Source: Amphibalanus amphitrite
Taxonomy: Eukaryota > Arthropoda > Thecostraca > Balanomorpha > Balanidae
Length of the DNA stretch: 64,000 nt
Direction of reading: 5' to 3'
Assembly (NCBI RefSeq): GCF_019059575.1
Contig: NW_024881519.1
Location: 1,466,501 to 1,530,500, forward strand
The notes below the pieces were generated by a model, which was given only the letters and a program-made list of their open reading frames with translations, made no database searches and was not told where the DNA came from. Positions 11,301-20,620 of this stretch are shown here, piece by piece. The translations under genes and the position numbers were made by a program. The number at the start of each line of letters is the position of its first letter. Within the stretch, counting starts at the first letter, position 1.

Positions 11301-12151
11301 AATTTAAATCATCCATCGTAAAAAGTTGGCATTCAAAAGGGTTGCGTTTCATCATTGAGCTATTTAACGAAGAAACAGGAAAGTTGCACTCGAAAGACAG
11401 CTTACAAACAGCATATAATATAAACATGACATTTATTTGCTATGAAGGCTTAATGAGAAGCTTACCAGACTCCGTTAAAGCAATGTCAATACCTAAAAAA
11501 TGTCAACCAACAATGCCATCGCGAATGAACCTAGTTATGAATCATCCTCATTTTTCACGTTTTGCCTACGATATATTCATACAATTTAGACAGAAGGAAC
11601 TATATGAAACCAATGCGCGACAAAAACAGAAATGGATAAGAGACCTAGGATGCTTCGAAGCAAATAGTTTTATTGAAGTACTCAAAGCAACAAAGTCAGC
11701 ATATGTTAGAATGTTTCAATTTAAGCTCATTAACAGAATCTTAGCAACGAATAGATATTTACAAATGATGGATATAACAGATAGCGAATATTGTACATTC
11801 TGCAAGGTCCAGCCTGAAACGCTTGCCCATTTATTCTGGTACTGCCCTGTAACGAAAGATTTCATAACCAAAATCAAAACGGAAATTCTGCAGAAATATG
11901 GTATAAATATAAACGTAGGTTTAAAGACATGGTTTTTCCCTACGAATTTGAGTGCAGAGGAGACGTGTATAATTACACTGGCAAAGTTGGTAATTTATCA
12001 AGCACGCTACAAAGAAAACCGACCAACTATTGTGCATTTAAAATACAGCATAAAACAACAAGTTGAGATAGAGGAGAGTATAGCCAGGTTAACAGGAAAA
12101 CAAGAGAGTTTTGAGAAGAAATGGGAGAAATTGAAAAATATTACCATATAA
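8378..12151 (+). CDS. LINE ORF2: endonuclease-reverse transcriptase, 1,257 aa, L1/Tx1 group
   Basis: Residues ~1-235 are an apurinic-like (EEP) endonuclease: SSNVRGLG, LLQDTHLT, IYGPN, VVGGDFNF, ARLDMFF and the TDH triad. The usual catalytic Glu of QETH is Asp here. RT spans ~470-770: KSPGSNGYTACFF, WRPITLLNVDFKI, MSVDFEAAFDSL (catalytic Asp), IRQGDPASGYLF, and the ISQYADDTLLF active site. A long C-terminal domain ends with a CCHC zinc-binding motif, CTFCKVQPETLAHLFWYC (~1130). No RNase H domain, as expected for L1/Tx1. The length fits the group. The protein nicks the target and primes reverse transcription from it. The start ATG (AAAATGG) follows stops in frame. The coding sequence is A+T-rich, in strong contrast to ORF1. 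Confidence 0.95.
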   Translation: MAKIEIISSNVRGLGSQHKRRDVMHYLRNLKCDIILLQDTHLTPEKIPSFNNLWNGKAYHSCFRYNSRGTSILISKNLQHEIVSKHEDSKGNYILIECKIGTDIYLFCSIYGPNRDEPDFYERIGKILDSVNCDHMVVGGDFNFIINTDIDCFGYAQEHNAKAREKFLSICNQHNLVDAWRSQNPTERRYTWFGPAHAKGARLDMFFVSQHLLALCHDSQITSGYRTDHNNISLRLLMGESRGPGLWKFNDSLLSDEGYIETVEHCINRTVEEYSLPVYAQEFISDTCNYKDIQFKIGDDLFYETLLVMLRGETIRYSKAKAKRNREKEKELVSKIALANSRLVVERSEENVATVNLYKEQLEEHRKPIIDGLIVRSRAKWYEEGEKSSKYFLGLEKRNAIKKTPTALNINGQKVAKSSLILGEFTKHLASKYNKGHIMSSSTEDYIKSNTTSSLTTHERSVLDEPITFEELTTAVQKMKKGKSPGSNGYTACFFRRFWEKLGPFLHRAFTSSFEHGKMLLTHREGIITMIPKAGKSLDSIKGWRPITLLNVDFKIISAAISSRLQNVIHKLIDPCQTAYIKGRYIGENTRLVYDTISNLIQNQSSGLIMSVDFEAAFDSLSWCFLARTLEKYNFGPVFRKTIELVYLNNQNFSRILLNGYLGEKIKLNCGIRQGDPASGYLFNLAVNILATKIKETKEFKGIKAIDNLDVRISQYADDTLLFLENKNCLKGALKELGKFSEASGLNLNIEKSTCLPVGFSPSSEEENDFGIKWVKEMKILGIIFNNMNKNVTKINFEPKLLQIQKEIAQWRRRNLTVLGRIAVVKSLLISQLVHLFTALPNPSQNELKRLNTLLYSFAWAGKRDPVKRAKLIQKYHNGGLAMVDIEAFMKSIKLTWLKRLMKAQSPWAAFSKLELPHIQDILCYGSKRLGKITAKISNRFWKDVLNAFTSFSQQYQPEETQILSESIWFSDYTKFKSSIVKSWHSKGLRFIIELFNEETGKLHSKDSLQTAYNINMTFICYEGLMRSLPDSVKAMSIPKKCQPTMPSRMNLVMNHPHFSRFAYDIFIQFRQKELYETNARQKQKWIRDLGCFEANSFIEVLKATKSAYVRMFQFKLINRILATNRYLQMMDITDSEYCTFCKVQPETLAHLFWYCPVTKDFITKIKTEILQKYGININVGLKTWFFPTNLSAEETCIITLAKLVIYQARYKENRPTIVHLKYSIKQQVEIEESIARLTGKQESFEKKWEKLKNITI

Positions 12152-12446
12152 GGAAACATAATAAAATGGAAACAAGTGTTATTTTAGGTAACACCTTGGT
12201 CCTTCAAGACAAAACTGCACTAGGTATACATTCATACAAGTTATGATAACACACACATAAACTAGTGTCTAGTGGTGAAACACAATACAGCAAAAAAAAA
12301 AAACAGTATACACATAGCAAGCATAGTAGGATTGCATAGTAAGCTTAAAGTAGAAAGCTAAACATATATAGTAGTACATATAGTAGTACATACATATATG
12401 GAATGGAGTATTCCATATATGTATGTATATGGAATAAATATGTATG

Positions 12447-12500
<54 letters not shown>

Positions 12501-13371
12501 TGTATATGTGTGCGTGAATATATATGTATATGTTCATAATAATAGCAAAATACAATACAGTAATACAATAATAAATAAATACAATACAATAACAATAATC
12601 ACACAAGATATAACTTCATTATAAAGTAAGTAAGCACAGTACGAAAAAGTAACTGCACAGCAAAATGCAAAATGCGCTGACTCAGGCGAAGTAAGTATAC
12701 GTTAAACAACATACTGAAGATCAGTTTGAATTTTTACATTAGACATAGCAAATAACATGCAGATGAAAACATTCATTTACACTATCACATGTTCATTCGC
12801 TCACCAAACAAACATTACCCCAATGGATGGTCAAAAATCTTTTTCCCCGTGGAACGCAGCGAGCTCCGTCGGCGCCTGGGGTGGCGTCGGTGGCTGGTGG
12901 TCTGTATATATTTGAAGAGACCGTATTAAGGTCTTGATAACGTCGCCGTTGCCGACGCTGCCGTCGCGCCGGCCGCGTTGCCGTCTTAGTGCCTGGGGCC
13001 GGCTTCGCCGCGCGCGTCGTTGGCGGCATCGGTATCTATGTTCAGCTGACATTTAATAGCATACCCCGATTGTTAAGACACTAGTCGCGCGACCATTTAT
13101 GTGTGCAGCCGCTGACCATCTGTGTGGGTGGCCGCTGCAGCCGCTAAACATGTGATCTGGACGGTGCCAAACATCCAAATGTTGAGTGTGGCATGGCATC
13201 GGGCCGGACGGCGATGTTTGTCTGTGTTTTTTTTTCTTTCGCAGAAGGGATGGGAGAGGAGGGATTGTAAGAGCACGGGGACTAGCTGCTGTTTTGATCT
13301 GAGTTGCGTGTCTTGCCTCTTTATGAAGGTTTCATGTCTGTGTGAAATAAATGTTTTGAAAAAAAAAAAAA
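12152..13371 (+). other. LINE 3' UTR with AATAAA and poly-A
   Basis: No coding frame is supported. It begins A+T-rich, contains a TATATG-type microsatellite, turns GC-rich around 12840-13150, and ends with AATAAA (13347-13352) and ~13 A's. The GC-rich part could be an older capture or simply the LINE tail. Confidence 0.75.
12358..12535. repeat. TATATG/TATG microsatellite with inverted start
   Basis: Runs of TATATG and TATG units from about 12440 to 12530, preceded by ATTCCATATATG and its inverse near 12395-12435, which can form a hairpin. It lies in the LINE 3' UTR. Confidence 0.9.
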
Positions 13372-14194
13372 CCTGTCAAGGGCACCTGCGTTCTAACAGG
13401 GGCACCACAAACCTGCCAAGCCCCAGGGACACCACAGGCCTAGCAAGGACACCACAGGCCTGTCAGGGGCACCACGGGCCTGTCAGGGCCCATGGGCACC
13501 TAAGTCATGTCAGGGCCCACCGTAGGCTTGTCAGGGGGCAGGGTAGGTAGGTTCCACAGTCTTTCCAGGGGCACCAGCGGCCTAGCAGGGGCACCAGTCA
13601 TCACATGACTAACCAAAAATAAAGAAAATAAAAAACTGAAAATAGGGCACCACCAAAATTAAGTGGCCGAAATCCGTTGAGGTTTTAATTTTGGGCATAG
13701 GTAGGGGCACCACTTCGATTCATGACCCTCCCCTTGGAGTTTTCCCGAATCCGCCCCTGGTACTAATACATCAAATTTAAGGGGGGGCACCTTGCTATTG
13801 GTGCCCCCCTTGCAGAATTCAAGGGGGGGCACGGTGCCCCGGTGCCCCCCCCCGTTCCGCCGCCTATGATGCCACTAACCACACAGACACAACACATTTT
13901 CATCTTTATGTATCTAGGCATAAGGTATTACAGGCATGTTTTGCACACACCTCCATGTGCACCACATGTGCAAGTGGGCATGGATGGCCTCCTTCACAGA
14001 TACATTTTGGCCCGTCCCACTATTTGAGTCAGGGTTAGTTGCAAAGAAATAGAAGAAAATCGGTTACGCTAGGGATATTTTTTGTAAACTTCATGCGATT
14101 CGATACTAAATTTTGATCTTTTTGACATTCTTAACCCACGCATGACTGGGGTATTTTCCATAACGCGAGTGACTGGGGGGGGGGGCTCTCCAGA

Positions 14195-14543
14195 GCCCCC
14201 TCTGGGAGGAGAAGTCCTGGCGGCGATGGGGGTCGCTCCCCCTGTCGAACCGATACTCCCTCCACGAGAGCCTCCATGGGCCCCGACGGGCCCGGTCCAC
14301 TTCTGCCTGGACGTTGGTGCAGCACTTCCACCAGCAGCATCAGACCAACAAAGACTGGCCACCGCGACGCTCCATCTGGCGTCACTCCCCCAGTGCGCCA
14401 CATGGTGCTGGACAGACGGCTCGGTATCCGGAGGCATCACCGACGGAGGAGCAGGCGCGTTCATCGAGAGACCGGACGGCGAGGTGACAGAGCTCCGCGT
14501 CGCCGCCGGCCGCCTCTGTTCCAGTTTTAGAGCGGAGATGATC
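14195..14543 (+). pseudogene. I-like LINE ORF2, RNase H domain, first part (split by a DNA element)
   Basis: The frame reads into an RNase H domain: CWTDGSVSGG (catalytic Asp), then GAGAFIERPDGEV and SSFRAEM, where the catalytic Glu sits at the insertion point. Upstream, about 14150-14195, the frame meets a poly-G run and stops, so RT is missing. The domain continues at 16587 in the same reading phase once the 14544-16578 element and one target copy are ignored. LINEs with a C-terminal RNase H belong to the I group and relatives. Bases 13877-14150 hold no recognised feature. Confidence 0.8.
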
Positions 14544-16578
14544 CACTGGCGGTCGCAGCCGCTAGCAAAAGGGGGGGGGGGGGGGCAAAACTCACACTCG
14601 CGGGACATAACATTAATCCGTCACCGGAGGGGGGGGGGTGATCGGCTAATGTTTTACGTCCACGAGGTGCCGCGCAGTTGGCACTACTTATGCTTCATCC
14701 ATCTCATTCTTGCGTGGAATATTTAAGCTAAATTTAAGGCAAAATCACCAGTTCCATTTCCCGTCCCACGGTGTTTCCACCGGTCAGGCCACTGCACCAT
14801 GGCGACGGATCGGTGTAGCATATACTGGAAGGTTGGGCACGCGGATTCATGACCTTACCACTATAAAACAATTCGGAAAAGTACAGATACCTACCTCTTG
14901 CTTTGAACAAGCATGTGAAACCCAGAGAGCATTTTCAGACTATGACATTTACCCATATAGTTGTGTGGCGGCGGGAGAGAGTAGGTACACCGACTGACCG
15001 ACCACTGGAGACCAAAGGTTCCTGGCTTTCAAAATTGGCCGCGCGCAACTCCTGCGGGCTTCGAAACGGCTCTATTGGGGCTCACTCAACCTGCCTAGTC
15101 CTCATGCTAAAAAGACTGGCCCTGAGCCCTGAGGACTTCATCAGTCTCTGCCAGCCCCAGGAACCACAACGGCTCATGGGGTCCCGACGTCGAAATATGA
15201 GGGAATCTACGCGGGACCATCAGGACGTAAAGTGATCTCGATCAGGACCAACGTACCTAAGGCTGTGCAGGTCGCAGGAGTCTGCGTAAGCCCTCTCTGA
15301 TCTTCAGAAGCCCACCCATGTATGTTTTCACTTAGAGGCCAGTTTAGGGCCCTCAGAGACCAGTACAGGGCCTGCAAACTGCAAAGGCCAGTAGTTTGAG
15401 ACCATCAGAGACCGTGTTGGGCTCTCAGAAGCTAATGTGGGTCCTTACTCATTACAGGCCAACATGGGGCCCTCAGAGGTCAGCGTGGGGCTCTAAAAGA
15501 CCGGCATGAGCCGTCGTTGGACCCCAGAGGCCAGCAGGCCCCAAGATGGGCCCTCCTCAGAGGCCAATGCAGGCCCTTAGAGGCCGGCATCGGGTCTTTA
15601 GCAACCAGTGCAGGGCCCTCATTGGCACCTAAAGGTTCGTCTTGGGACTCCAGAGACAGAAATAAGGCCACCAGAGACCGGTGTGAGACGCTCAGACGCC
15701 GGTTGGGGCCCCTGAGGCCGGTTAGGGGCCCTCATAAGCCAGATGTGGGGCTTCAGAGGTCAATGTGGGCGCTTGACCGCCACTGAAGTTCTCTCAGAGG
15801 TTAGTGTAGGACGCTCAAAGACCGGTGTGGGAGCTATATTAATAGCTGGGAGTGGGTTTTTTGAGCCTCGTGACGATCGAATAAGGGCCAGGGCCCCATA
15901 CACCTATGGTGGCCCATCGGTTGTTTGAGGGGGGAGGGCAAATGAAATGATGGCCCCCTTTATTGGCCTTTGGGGGGGCATGGCCCTGATGCCCCCCCCC
16001 CCCCACCGCGACCGCCACTTGTATTGTGGCGGTCTTGTATTGTGTATACACAATACACAGGCCTCTGAGATTGCATACTAGTTCATGCAAACTCTATGCA
16101 GGCTCCGGAGGTCCCAACTCCCACGCTAATCCTTAAGAAACCAAGCCGGCATACGGCGTCACCACCGGGCTTCTGAGGTGCACAGCACAAACCCATGAGG
16201 TCTTACTTTAGTGTCGTAGAGCCACGCTCATTTGGCAGGGCCCACCCGCCACTGCCGAAGAGGGTCTCATGCCATCCATTGTTGGGCCTAGAGAGCCTCA
16301 ATTAAACCCATGCTGATATTCCATATAAGATCCGGCCATACTCGTGAACCGGTGCCAGCGACGCTGACCGCCAAATTGACAGAGTGCGAAACTGGGCCCA
16401 CTCATGAGTGAAATTTACGCCCTTTGATGGCGCAAGAAAGAAAATGAAACATACAAAAAGCTTTCTAGGACTTTTGTTCGATCTGAAAGGTGGGGCCAAA
16501 AGATAGTATGGCCCCACCTTTCAGCACCAAAGGGGGGCCATGGCCCCCGTAGCCCCCCCCCCCCTGGGACCGCCTATG
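14544..16578. mobile_element. hAT-like element, 2,035 bp, inserted in the LINE RNase H domain
   Basis: Exact 8-bp duplication AGATGATC at 14536-14543 and 16579-16586. Termini CACTGGCGGTCGCAG (left) and CATAGGCGGTCCC (right, reverse-complemented) share the core GGCGGTC. Poly-G and poly-C runs are subterminal. The interior holds minisatellites and probably another nested end near 16018. No transposase. Confidence 0.86.
15300..15830. repeat. Minisatellite, GGCCAGTGTGGGGCCCTCAG type
   Basis: Roughly 30-bp units alternate GGCCCTCAGAG with a CCAGTGTGGG/CCGGCATGGG core. It is the same architecture as in other hAT-like elements here but with its own consensus. Open frames through it are repeat artefacts. 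Confidence 0.8.
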
Positions 16579-16586
16579 AGATGATC

Positions 16587-17327
16587 GCGCTACAAGCAGC
16601 CGCCGACTACCTAGAAGACAACCCTGCACACGAGGAGGACCCCATCATCTTCTGCACCGACTCTATGGCGGCACTCGCGCGCCTTCGCGAGGGACCGACG
16701 GCGCAGACGACACCGCTCGGAATCCAAATCTGGAGAGCCCTTCGCTCTCTGGCCTCTTCAGGACGAGCCATACACCTTCAATGGGTCCCCTCGCACTGCG
16801 GGATCCATGGAAACGAGAGGGCAGACACCCTGGCGGGGGAGGCCTCCGCCCTGGACCAGAACGCAGCCACGCCACTGGACACCAGGACGATCCAGAGAGC
16901 AGCGGCAAGGGTGGCGCGCGCGAGGACAATAGCAGCCTGGCCCGACGGCTAGTACCGACAGCTACAGGGCCCCCTTCTCCCCCCGCCGATCCCGGGGGGT
17001 GACCGGTAAAGCGCTGTGGACGTCCATCAGCTGCGCGCCGGACATTGGTCCAGGTCCTCACAATACCTACACCGAATCGGCAAGAAACCCTCCAATGCCT
17101 GCGCCGGGTGCGAAAACAAGAGGTGCCCCGCGGCCCGGTGCGAGCTCTGCCGCGAAGAGGCGGACACCCCGGCACACGTGCTGATGCGGTGCCCCGCCCT
17201 GATGAACAGCCGATTCCGTGTATTTGGAACAATACACCCGACCCACGAGGACCTGCGCAGCAACGATGCGGTGGCGACCCTGGGGGCCGCCTTCGTCTCC
17301 CTCCAGAGCCGACTGGCTACGCCCTAG
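16587..17327 (+). pseudogene. I-like LINE ORF2, rest of RNase H and C-terminal zinc domain
   Basis: Continuation of the LINE frame: FCTDSMAALARL (third acidic residue), then LQWVPSHCGIHGNERADTLA with the closing His and Asp of RNase H. Two in-frame stops (16950-16952 and about 17006) break it. The frame continues in the same phase with VDVHQLRAGHW, LHRIGKK and a CX2C-type zinc region, CELCREEADTPAHVLMRCP. It ends at QSRLATP with TAG at 17325. RNase H removes the RNA template during integration. A related 3' end with the same C-terminal wording lies at 57537-57683. Confidence 0.85.
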
Positions 17328-17354
17328 GGCTGGAGGGAGACAACAACAACAACA
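17328..17354 (+). repeat. LINE 3' tail, (ACA)n
   Basis: Directly after the ORF2 stop comes GGGCTGGAGGGAG and then ACAACAACAACAACA (17340-17354). Short trinucleotide tails are typical of I-like LINEs. The same tail follows the homologous fragment at 57510-57683. Confidence 0.8.
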
Positions 17355-17663
17355 AGCAGGGCGGTCCACCCAGCCGACCACCAGGGTGTCCAGAAGACGA
17401 CCGGCGGCCACCATCAGCCGGAGCGGCAGCAGCAGAGTGATCCACCCGCTCCAGGTGGCAGTAGTTGCCAGAGCGCTCCCTCCTCTGAATCTCCGAGGCA
17501 AGGAACTGGAAAAGGTACTCCAGAAGTCGAGTTGAGTGCGTGTAGGTCGAGGCACTTGGCTCCCCAGCTGGGGAGACGCCATCCCCACGAGAAGGGGGCC
17601 TCGATGATGGCTCGACTTCTACCTGACGATCCCAGCCCGAGGATCTACGGCTACAACATCGCC
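17355..17663 (+). other. Unrecognised open stretch, possibly a coding remnant
   Basis: One plus-strand frame stays open from the trinucleotide tail through to the next insertion. It is rich in Pro, Ser and Gln and contains SPRQGTGKGTPEVEL and PDDPSPRIYGYNIA. It looks like low-complexity gag or ORF1-type sequence, but I recognise no domain. Opposite-strand frames are also open because the region is GC-rich. Function unknown. Confidence 0.3.
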
Positions 17664-17757
17664 CACTGGCGGATCCAGGGGGGGGCACGGGGGCCATGGC
17701 CCCCCCAAAAGCCTGAGAGGGGGGACAATATAGCTTTTGCCCCCCCCCCAAATACTT
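17664..17757. mobile_element. Left end of a hAT-like element; right end not found
   Basis: CACTGGCGGATCCAGGGGGGG is the left terminus type of the family at 46007. Poly-G and poly-C arms flank GGGGCCATGGCCCC. The preceding 8 bases are ACATCGCC, and I could not find a matching right junction, so the element is truncated or its end is degraded. Confidence 0.5.
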
Positions 17758-18280
17758 GAATGAAACATCATATGATGTTAGGTGACCCATGAATATTTTC
17801 TCACTGGCGCACATGTTTTCGGGTAAAAAGAAGTGAATACCACATAGATAGATCGAAAATATTTACATACCGTAGCCCTTTGCAAAACAATTTATATTTC
17901 CCACCTTCCAACATGATGCCTATGTATATATTCGCATCGCAATACCTCTGAAAAATCCTTTAATTTGGAAGCCGTCATGGGATCTGGAAGCATGATTTGT
18001 TTCAAACATGACGAGACTGTTACTTGTCACAATAAGTGTAAATGCTGTTCAGATTCCTATTCATCACGTAGTAACCTAGCAACGAGTCACACTTCTTTTG
18101 TTTCTGAGAGTAGATTGGCTAATATGGGGATGTCCGTGGTCTTCACACCTCACTTTCAAACAACTTTCACTTTGCTTATCGCGCGCGAATGTCGTCTGCT
18201 CGGCCCCTGGCCCGGCCCGCATTCAAGAAACGAAATTGTATAAGGGCCTCAGGTGTCTTCTTATCCGTGGCAAGTGCAAT
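17758..18280. other. Unassigned sequence
   Basis: Mixed composition; a 92-codon frame at 17965-18243 has Cys-rich wording but no family I recognise. I support no gene here. Confidence 0.4.
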
Positions 18281-19478
18281 TTAACCCGCGCCCCGCTGGG
18301 GGTCCTGGATTTCCACGCCCTGCTGGGGGGGGGGTGTTTGAACACCCCCCCCCCCTTGTAACTCGGCTCCTGGGCCACGTAGCGATACGCGGAAGGCGGC
18401 GTTCGAAAGAGCGTCAAAAATAATGACGAAATCACTTCGGTCAATTTTTTGGTCAGGTCAAAGGTCAGGTCACCAGAGGTCATTGAAGGCAAAATTTCGC
18501 CGATTTCCAGGTCGAATGTCGAAAATTTCCAAGAAGCCAACGCATAACTCGAGAACCAATAGAGCTACAGCGCCGCGGAAAAACGCATTCGATAGCCCTA
18601 TTAAAGCCCTTTCTGAGTAATTCTCTCAGATTTGACCTAACGTCAACGGTTTTGCCTGCAGGGGGCAAAAATTGCAAAAATAGCCGATTTTTTCGGAAAC
18701 AGTTTTTCTGCAATAACTTTTGACCCAAGCCTTGTACGAGCTTACTTTTACCGGCATTGTGTTCCTCTCGTCAAGACGCATCGAATGAACTATAAGTTGA
18801 CCTTGAAAGGTCAACTTGAAAATTTGACCTTAGGTCAAGGTCATGACCTGACCGGAAAGGGTCATGTTGCATATCAGTCGATCCGTATCGTCGAGCTGAA
18901 CACATCTAAGGCGTTTTCATCGCTCTAGCATGCCTCTATCAAAAGTTATTTGCGAAAAACTGTTAGATACCATTCGTGACCTAAGATGACCTCAGGGCAT
19001 AAACAAGGGTCACGTACACCATTTTCATGTTCAGTGTGTCTAAACCACTTGTAATTCGGTGTTTGGGAGTGTTTATAATGTCTTTTGTCCAAAAGAAGCG
19101 CATTTCCATTTTCTCCCATTGACTTATAATGGGGAGGTCGCAAAATTGACCTGACCTTAGGTCATCGATATCAAAATTCTGAGATATACATTTTGTACAT
19201 GCTATTGCTCTTAGCAATCGCTGAAAGTTTCAAAGCGATCGGTCACTCGGTGTAGCTATGACAGACATTGAAACTTTTTATGAGGTGAGGTCACTTCAAG
19301 TGACCTGGTGACCTGACCTTGAATGACCTTGGTCTGAAATTTTCACAACATGTGTAGAATTGATGTACGATAAGGTGTACCAAAAACGGCGGCGCTCCGC
19401 GCCGCCGTTTTTGAGATATTCGCGAAAAACCACAAGGGGGGGTGTTCAAACACCCCCCCCCAGCAGGGCGCGGGTTAA
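18281..19478. mobile_element. TTAA-flanked (piggyBac-like) element, 1,198 bp
   Basis: TTAA at 18281-18284 and 19475-19478, with inverted ends TTAACCCGCGCCC and GGGCGCGGGTTAA. Next to the ends are poly-G/C arms (GGTGTTTGAACACCCC and its inverse). TTAA target sites with CCC termini fit piggyBac. No transposase. The interior is dense in AGGTCA/TGACCT half-sites, including a direct repeat with 1-bp spacing at 18455-18467. Confidence 0.82.
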
Positions 19479-19479
19479 A

Positions 19480-19551
19480 ATGAAGAGACAGAAGAGGCAG
19501 TCAACACTCAACTTCTTTCTCAAAAAGAAGAAATCGGAAGATGAGAGGAAG
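19480..19551 (+). CDS. Possible orphan first exon with a PIP-box-like N-terminus
   Basis: Starting two bases after the TTAA junction, an ATG opens a frame: MKRQKRQSTLNFFLKKKKSE. It reaches GAGGAAG followed by GTATTG at 19552, a plausible splice donor. QSTLNFF fits the PCNA-interacting peptide pattern Q-x-x-L-x-x-F-F, with basic residues after it. Some hAT-derived ZMYM1-like and replication proteins begin this way (family knowledge). I find no downstream exon, so it may be a broken gene whose 5' part was displaced by the TTAA element. Without splicing the frame stops at 19582. Confidence 0.4.
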
Positions 19552-19552
19552 G

Positions 19553-20010
19553 TATTGTATTTTATTTCTGTATACGTCTGCTGAAAAGTAAATTTGCCCT
19601 GGGGAGGCCGATAGGGGAAACTGGGTCCGGAACGTTCGCAAAGTTGATGGGACACTGGGGCAGGCCAAATACGAGACCGAAGTAGGGGTGAGGGGAGCAG
19701 TCTGGCTCAGGGAAAAGTCTCTTATCATCTGCGTTAATGATCTGGATTGAATTAGTATATCTACTCACTCCACGTATGGTAGGTACAGTTTTTACCGTAA
19801 TTGTGTCTCTCGTATCGAGAGGCGTTAAATTATCTATAGTAGGACCTATAGTCTTATGACCGATAGTCAGTTGCATGCTCTAACCGAAAAAGGTCATGCT
19901 GTACGAAAGTGATCTGTGTTGTTGGGCTGAAGGCATTACACCATACAATCTTTGATCACTTTACTATGTCTTCTTTTAAAGCCATTATTGAATTTTTTGG
20001 TGCCTTTGGT
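19553..20010. other. Unassigned sequence
   Basis: No conserved frame, repeat boundary or RNA gene recognised. Confidence 0.4.
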
Positions 20011-20620
20011 GACCATTCTAGTGACTTCTACAGGCTCCTGCACAGACTGGTAGAGGCCATGCTGGTCACTGAGAGGTCACGCTGGTCATACATAGATCGG
20101 TCTCTAAGAGCTCCATGTCGTCGACCTCTGAGGACCCTGCACAGGCTTCGGAGGCTCCACATCGGCCCCTGTAGATCCTATCTCCGATCTTAGATCCTTG
20201 AGGGCTCAAGATGGTCCCCGAGAGCCCCACGTCAGTCTCAAAGAGCAGATATCGATCTGCCTAGCGTCTTGCACTGGTTGAGGGCTGATACCCTAAGCTT
20301 TAGGAGGGTTCAACTCGGGCTATGAATTCCTCTGATGGCTCCATGTCGCCCTCCGGGTCCTCAGTCCCACCTCTAAGGCCCAATCATGCATAAGTGCTTA
20401 ATTCTGACTGTCGAGGCCTTCAATGTGGCCTGTGATGGCCCAGCGCCAGTCTATGAAGACCCCGCGCTGGCTTCTGAGGACTCAGCACTCAGCAGTCAGC
20501 ACCAATCTCAGTTTTCAGAAGACAGAGGGCCCCACGCTGGCCTCAGAGTGTCCAAAGCTGTCCACAGAGGGCCCCCACACCGACCAAAGAGGGCACCAGG
20601 CCCACACTGGCACTGTAAAA
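20011..20620. repeat. Degenerate minisatellite (CTCTGAGGGCCCCACACTGGCC type)
   Basis: Loose repeats of GGCCTCTGAGGG/CCCCACGCTGGC every ~30-45 bp. This resembles the interiors of the hAT-like elements, but I could not find paired termini here. Confidence 0.55.

Larger units (their letters stand above)
6174..13371 (+). mobile_element. Full-length L1/Tx1-like LINE, ~7.2 kb, both ORFs intact
   Basis: The element is bounded by a target duplication: AAACCTGTCAAGGG at 6160-6173 recurs at the right junction, its first A's merging with the poly-A (13359-13371), and CCTGTCAAGGG (11 bp) is unambiguous. A canonical AATAAA (13347-13352) precedes the poly-A. Order: ~220-bp 5' leader, ORF1 (6396-7550), 827-bp spacer, ORF2 (8378-12151), 1.2-kb 3' UTR. 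Neither ORF has a stop or frameshift, and the insertion lies inside a minisatellite unit of the host element, whose sequence is continuous across the target site. All this indicates a recent, possibly retrotransposition-competent copy. Confidence 0.92.
5809..13759. mobile_element. hAT-like minisatellite-bearing element split by a LINE (own length ~740 bp)
   Basis: Exact 8-bp duplication GTACTAAT at 5801-5808 and 13760-13767. Termini CAGTGGCGAATCC (left) and CAGGGGCGGATTCGG (right, reverse-complemented). Own sequence 5809-6173 and 13383-13759 is mostly a ~20-30-bp minisatellite with the word CAGGGGCACCACAGGCCTG. The right end (GGGCACCACTTCGAT...CCTTGGAGTTTTCC) closely matches the end of the element at 46007-46927, so both belong to one family. 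Confidence 0.88.
4697..13868. mobile_element. hAT-like element (outermost of a nest), own sequence only ~0.4 kb
   Basis: Exact 8-bp duplication ATGCCACT at 4689-4696 and 13869-13876. Termini CATAGGCGGCGGAAC (left) and GTTCCGCCGCCTATG (right) are perfect 15-bp inverted repeats. Next to them are poly-G and poly-C subterminal runs with GGGGGGGCACC words. Its own sequence is 4697-4887, 5691-5800 and 13768-13868. Everything else is later insertions, so it was a ~400-bp MITE before being expanded more than 20-fold. Confidence 0.88.

Noticed and set aside
12269-12624. Tyr/Ile-rich frames over 12269-12624
   Set aside because: Products of the TATATG microsatellite.
17067-17588. 173-codon minus-strand frame opposite the LINE end
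   Set aside because: The LINE C-terminus with zinc motif and stop lies on the plus strand; the minus frame is a GC-rich shadow.
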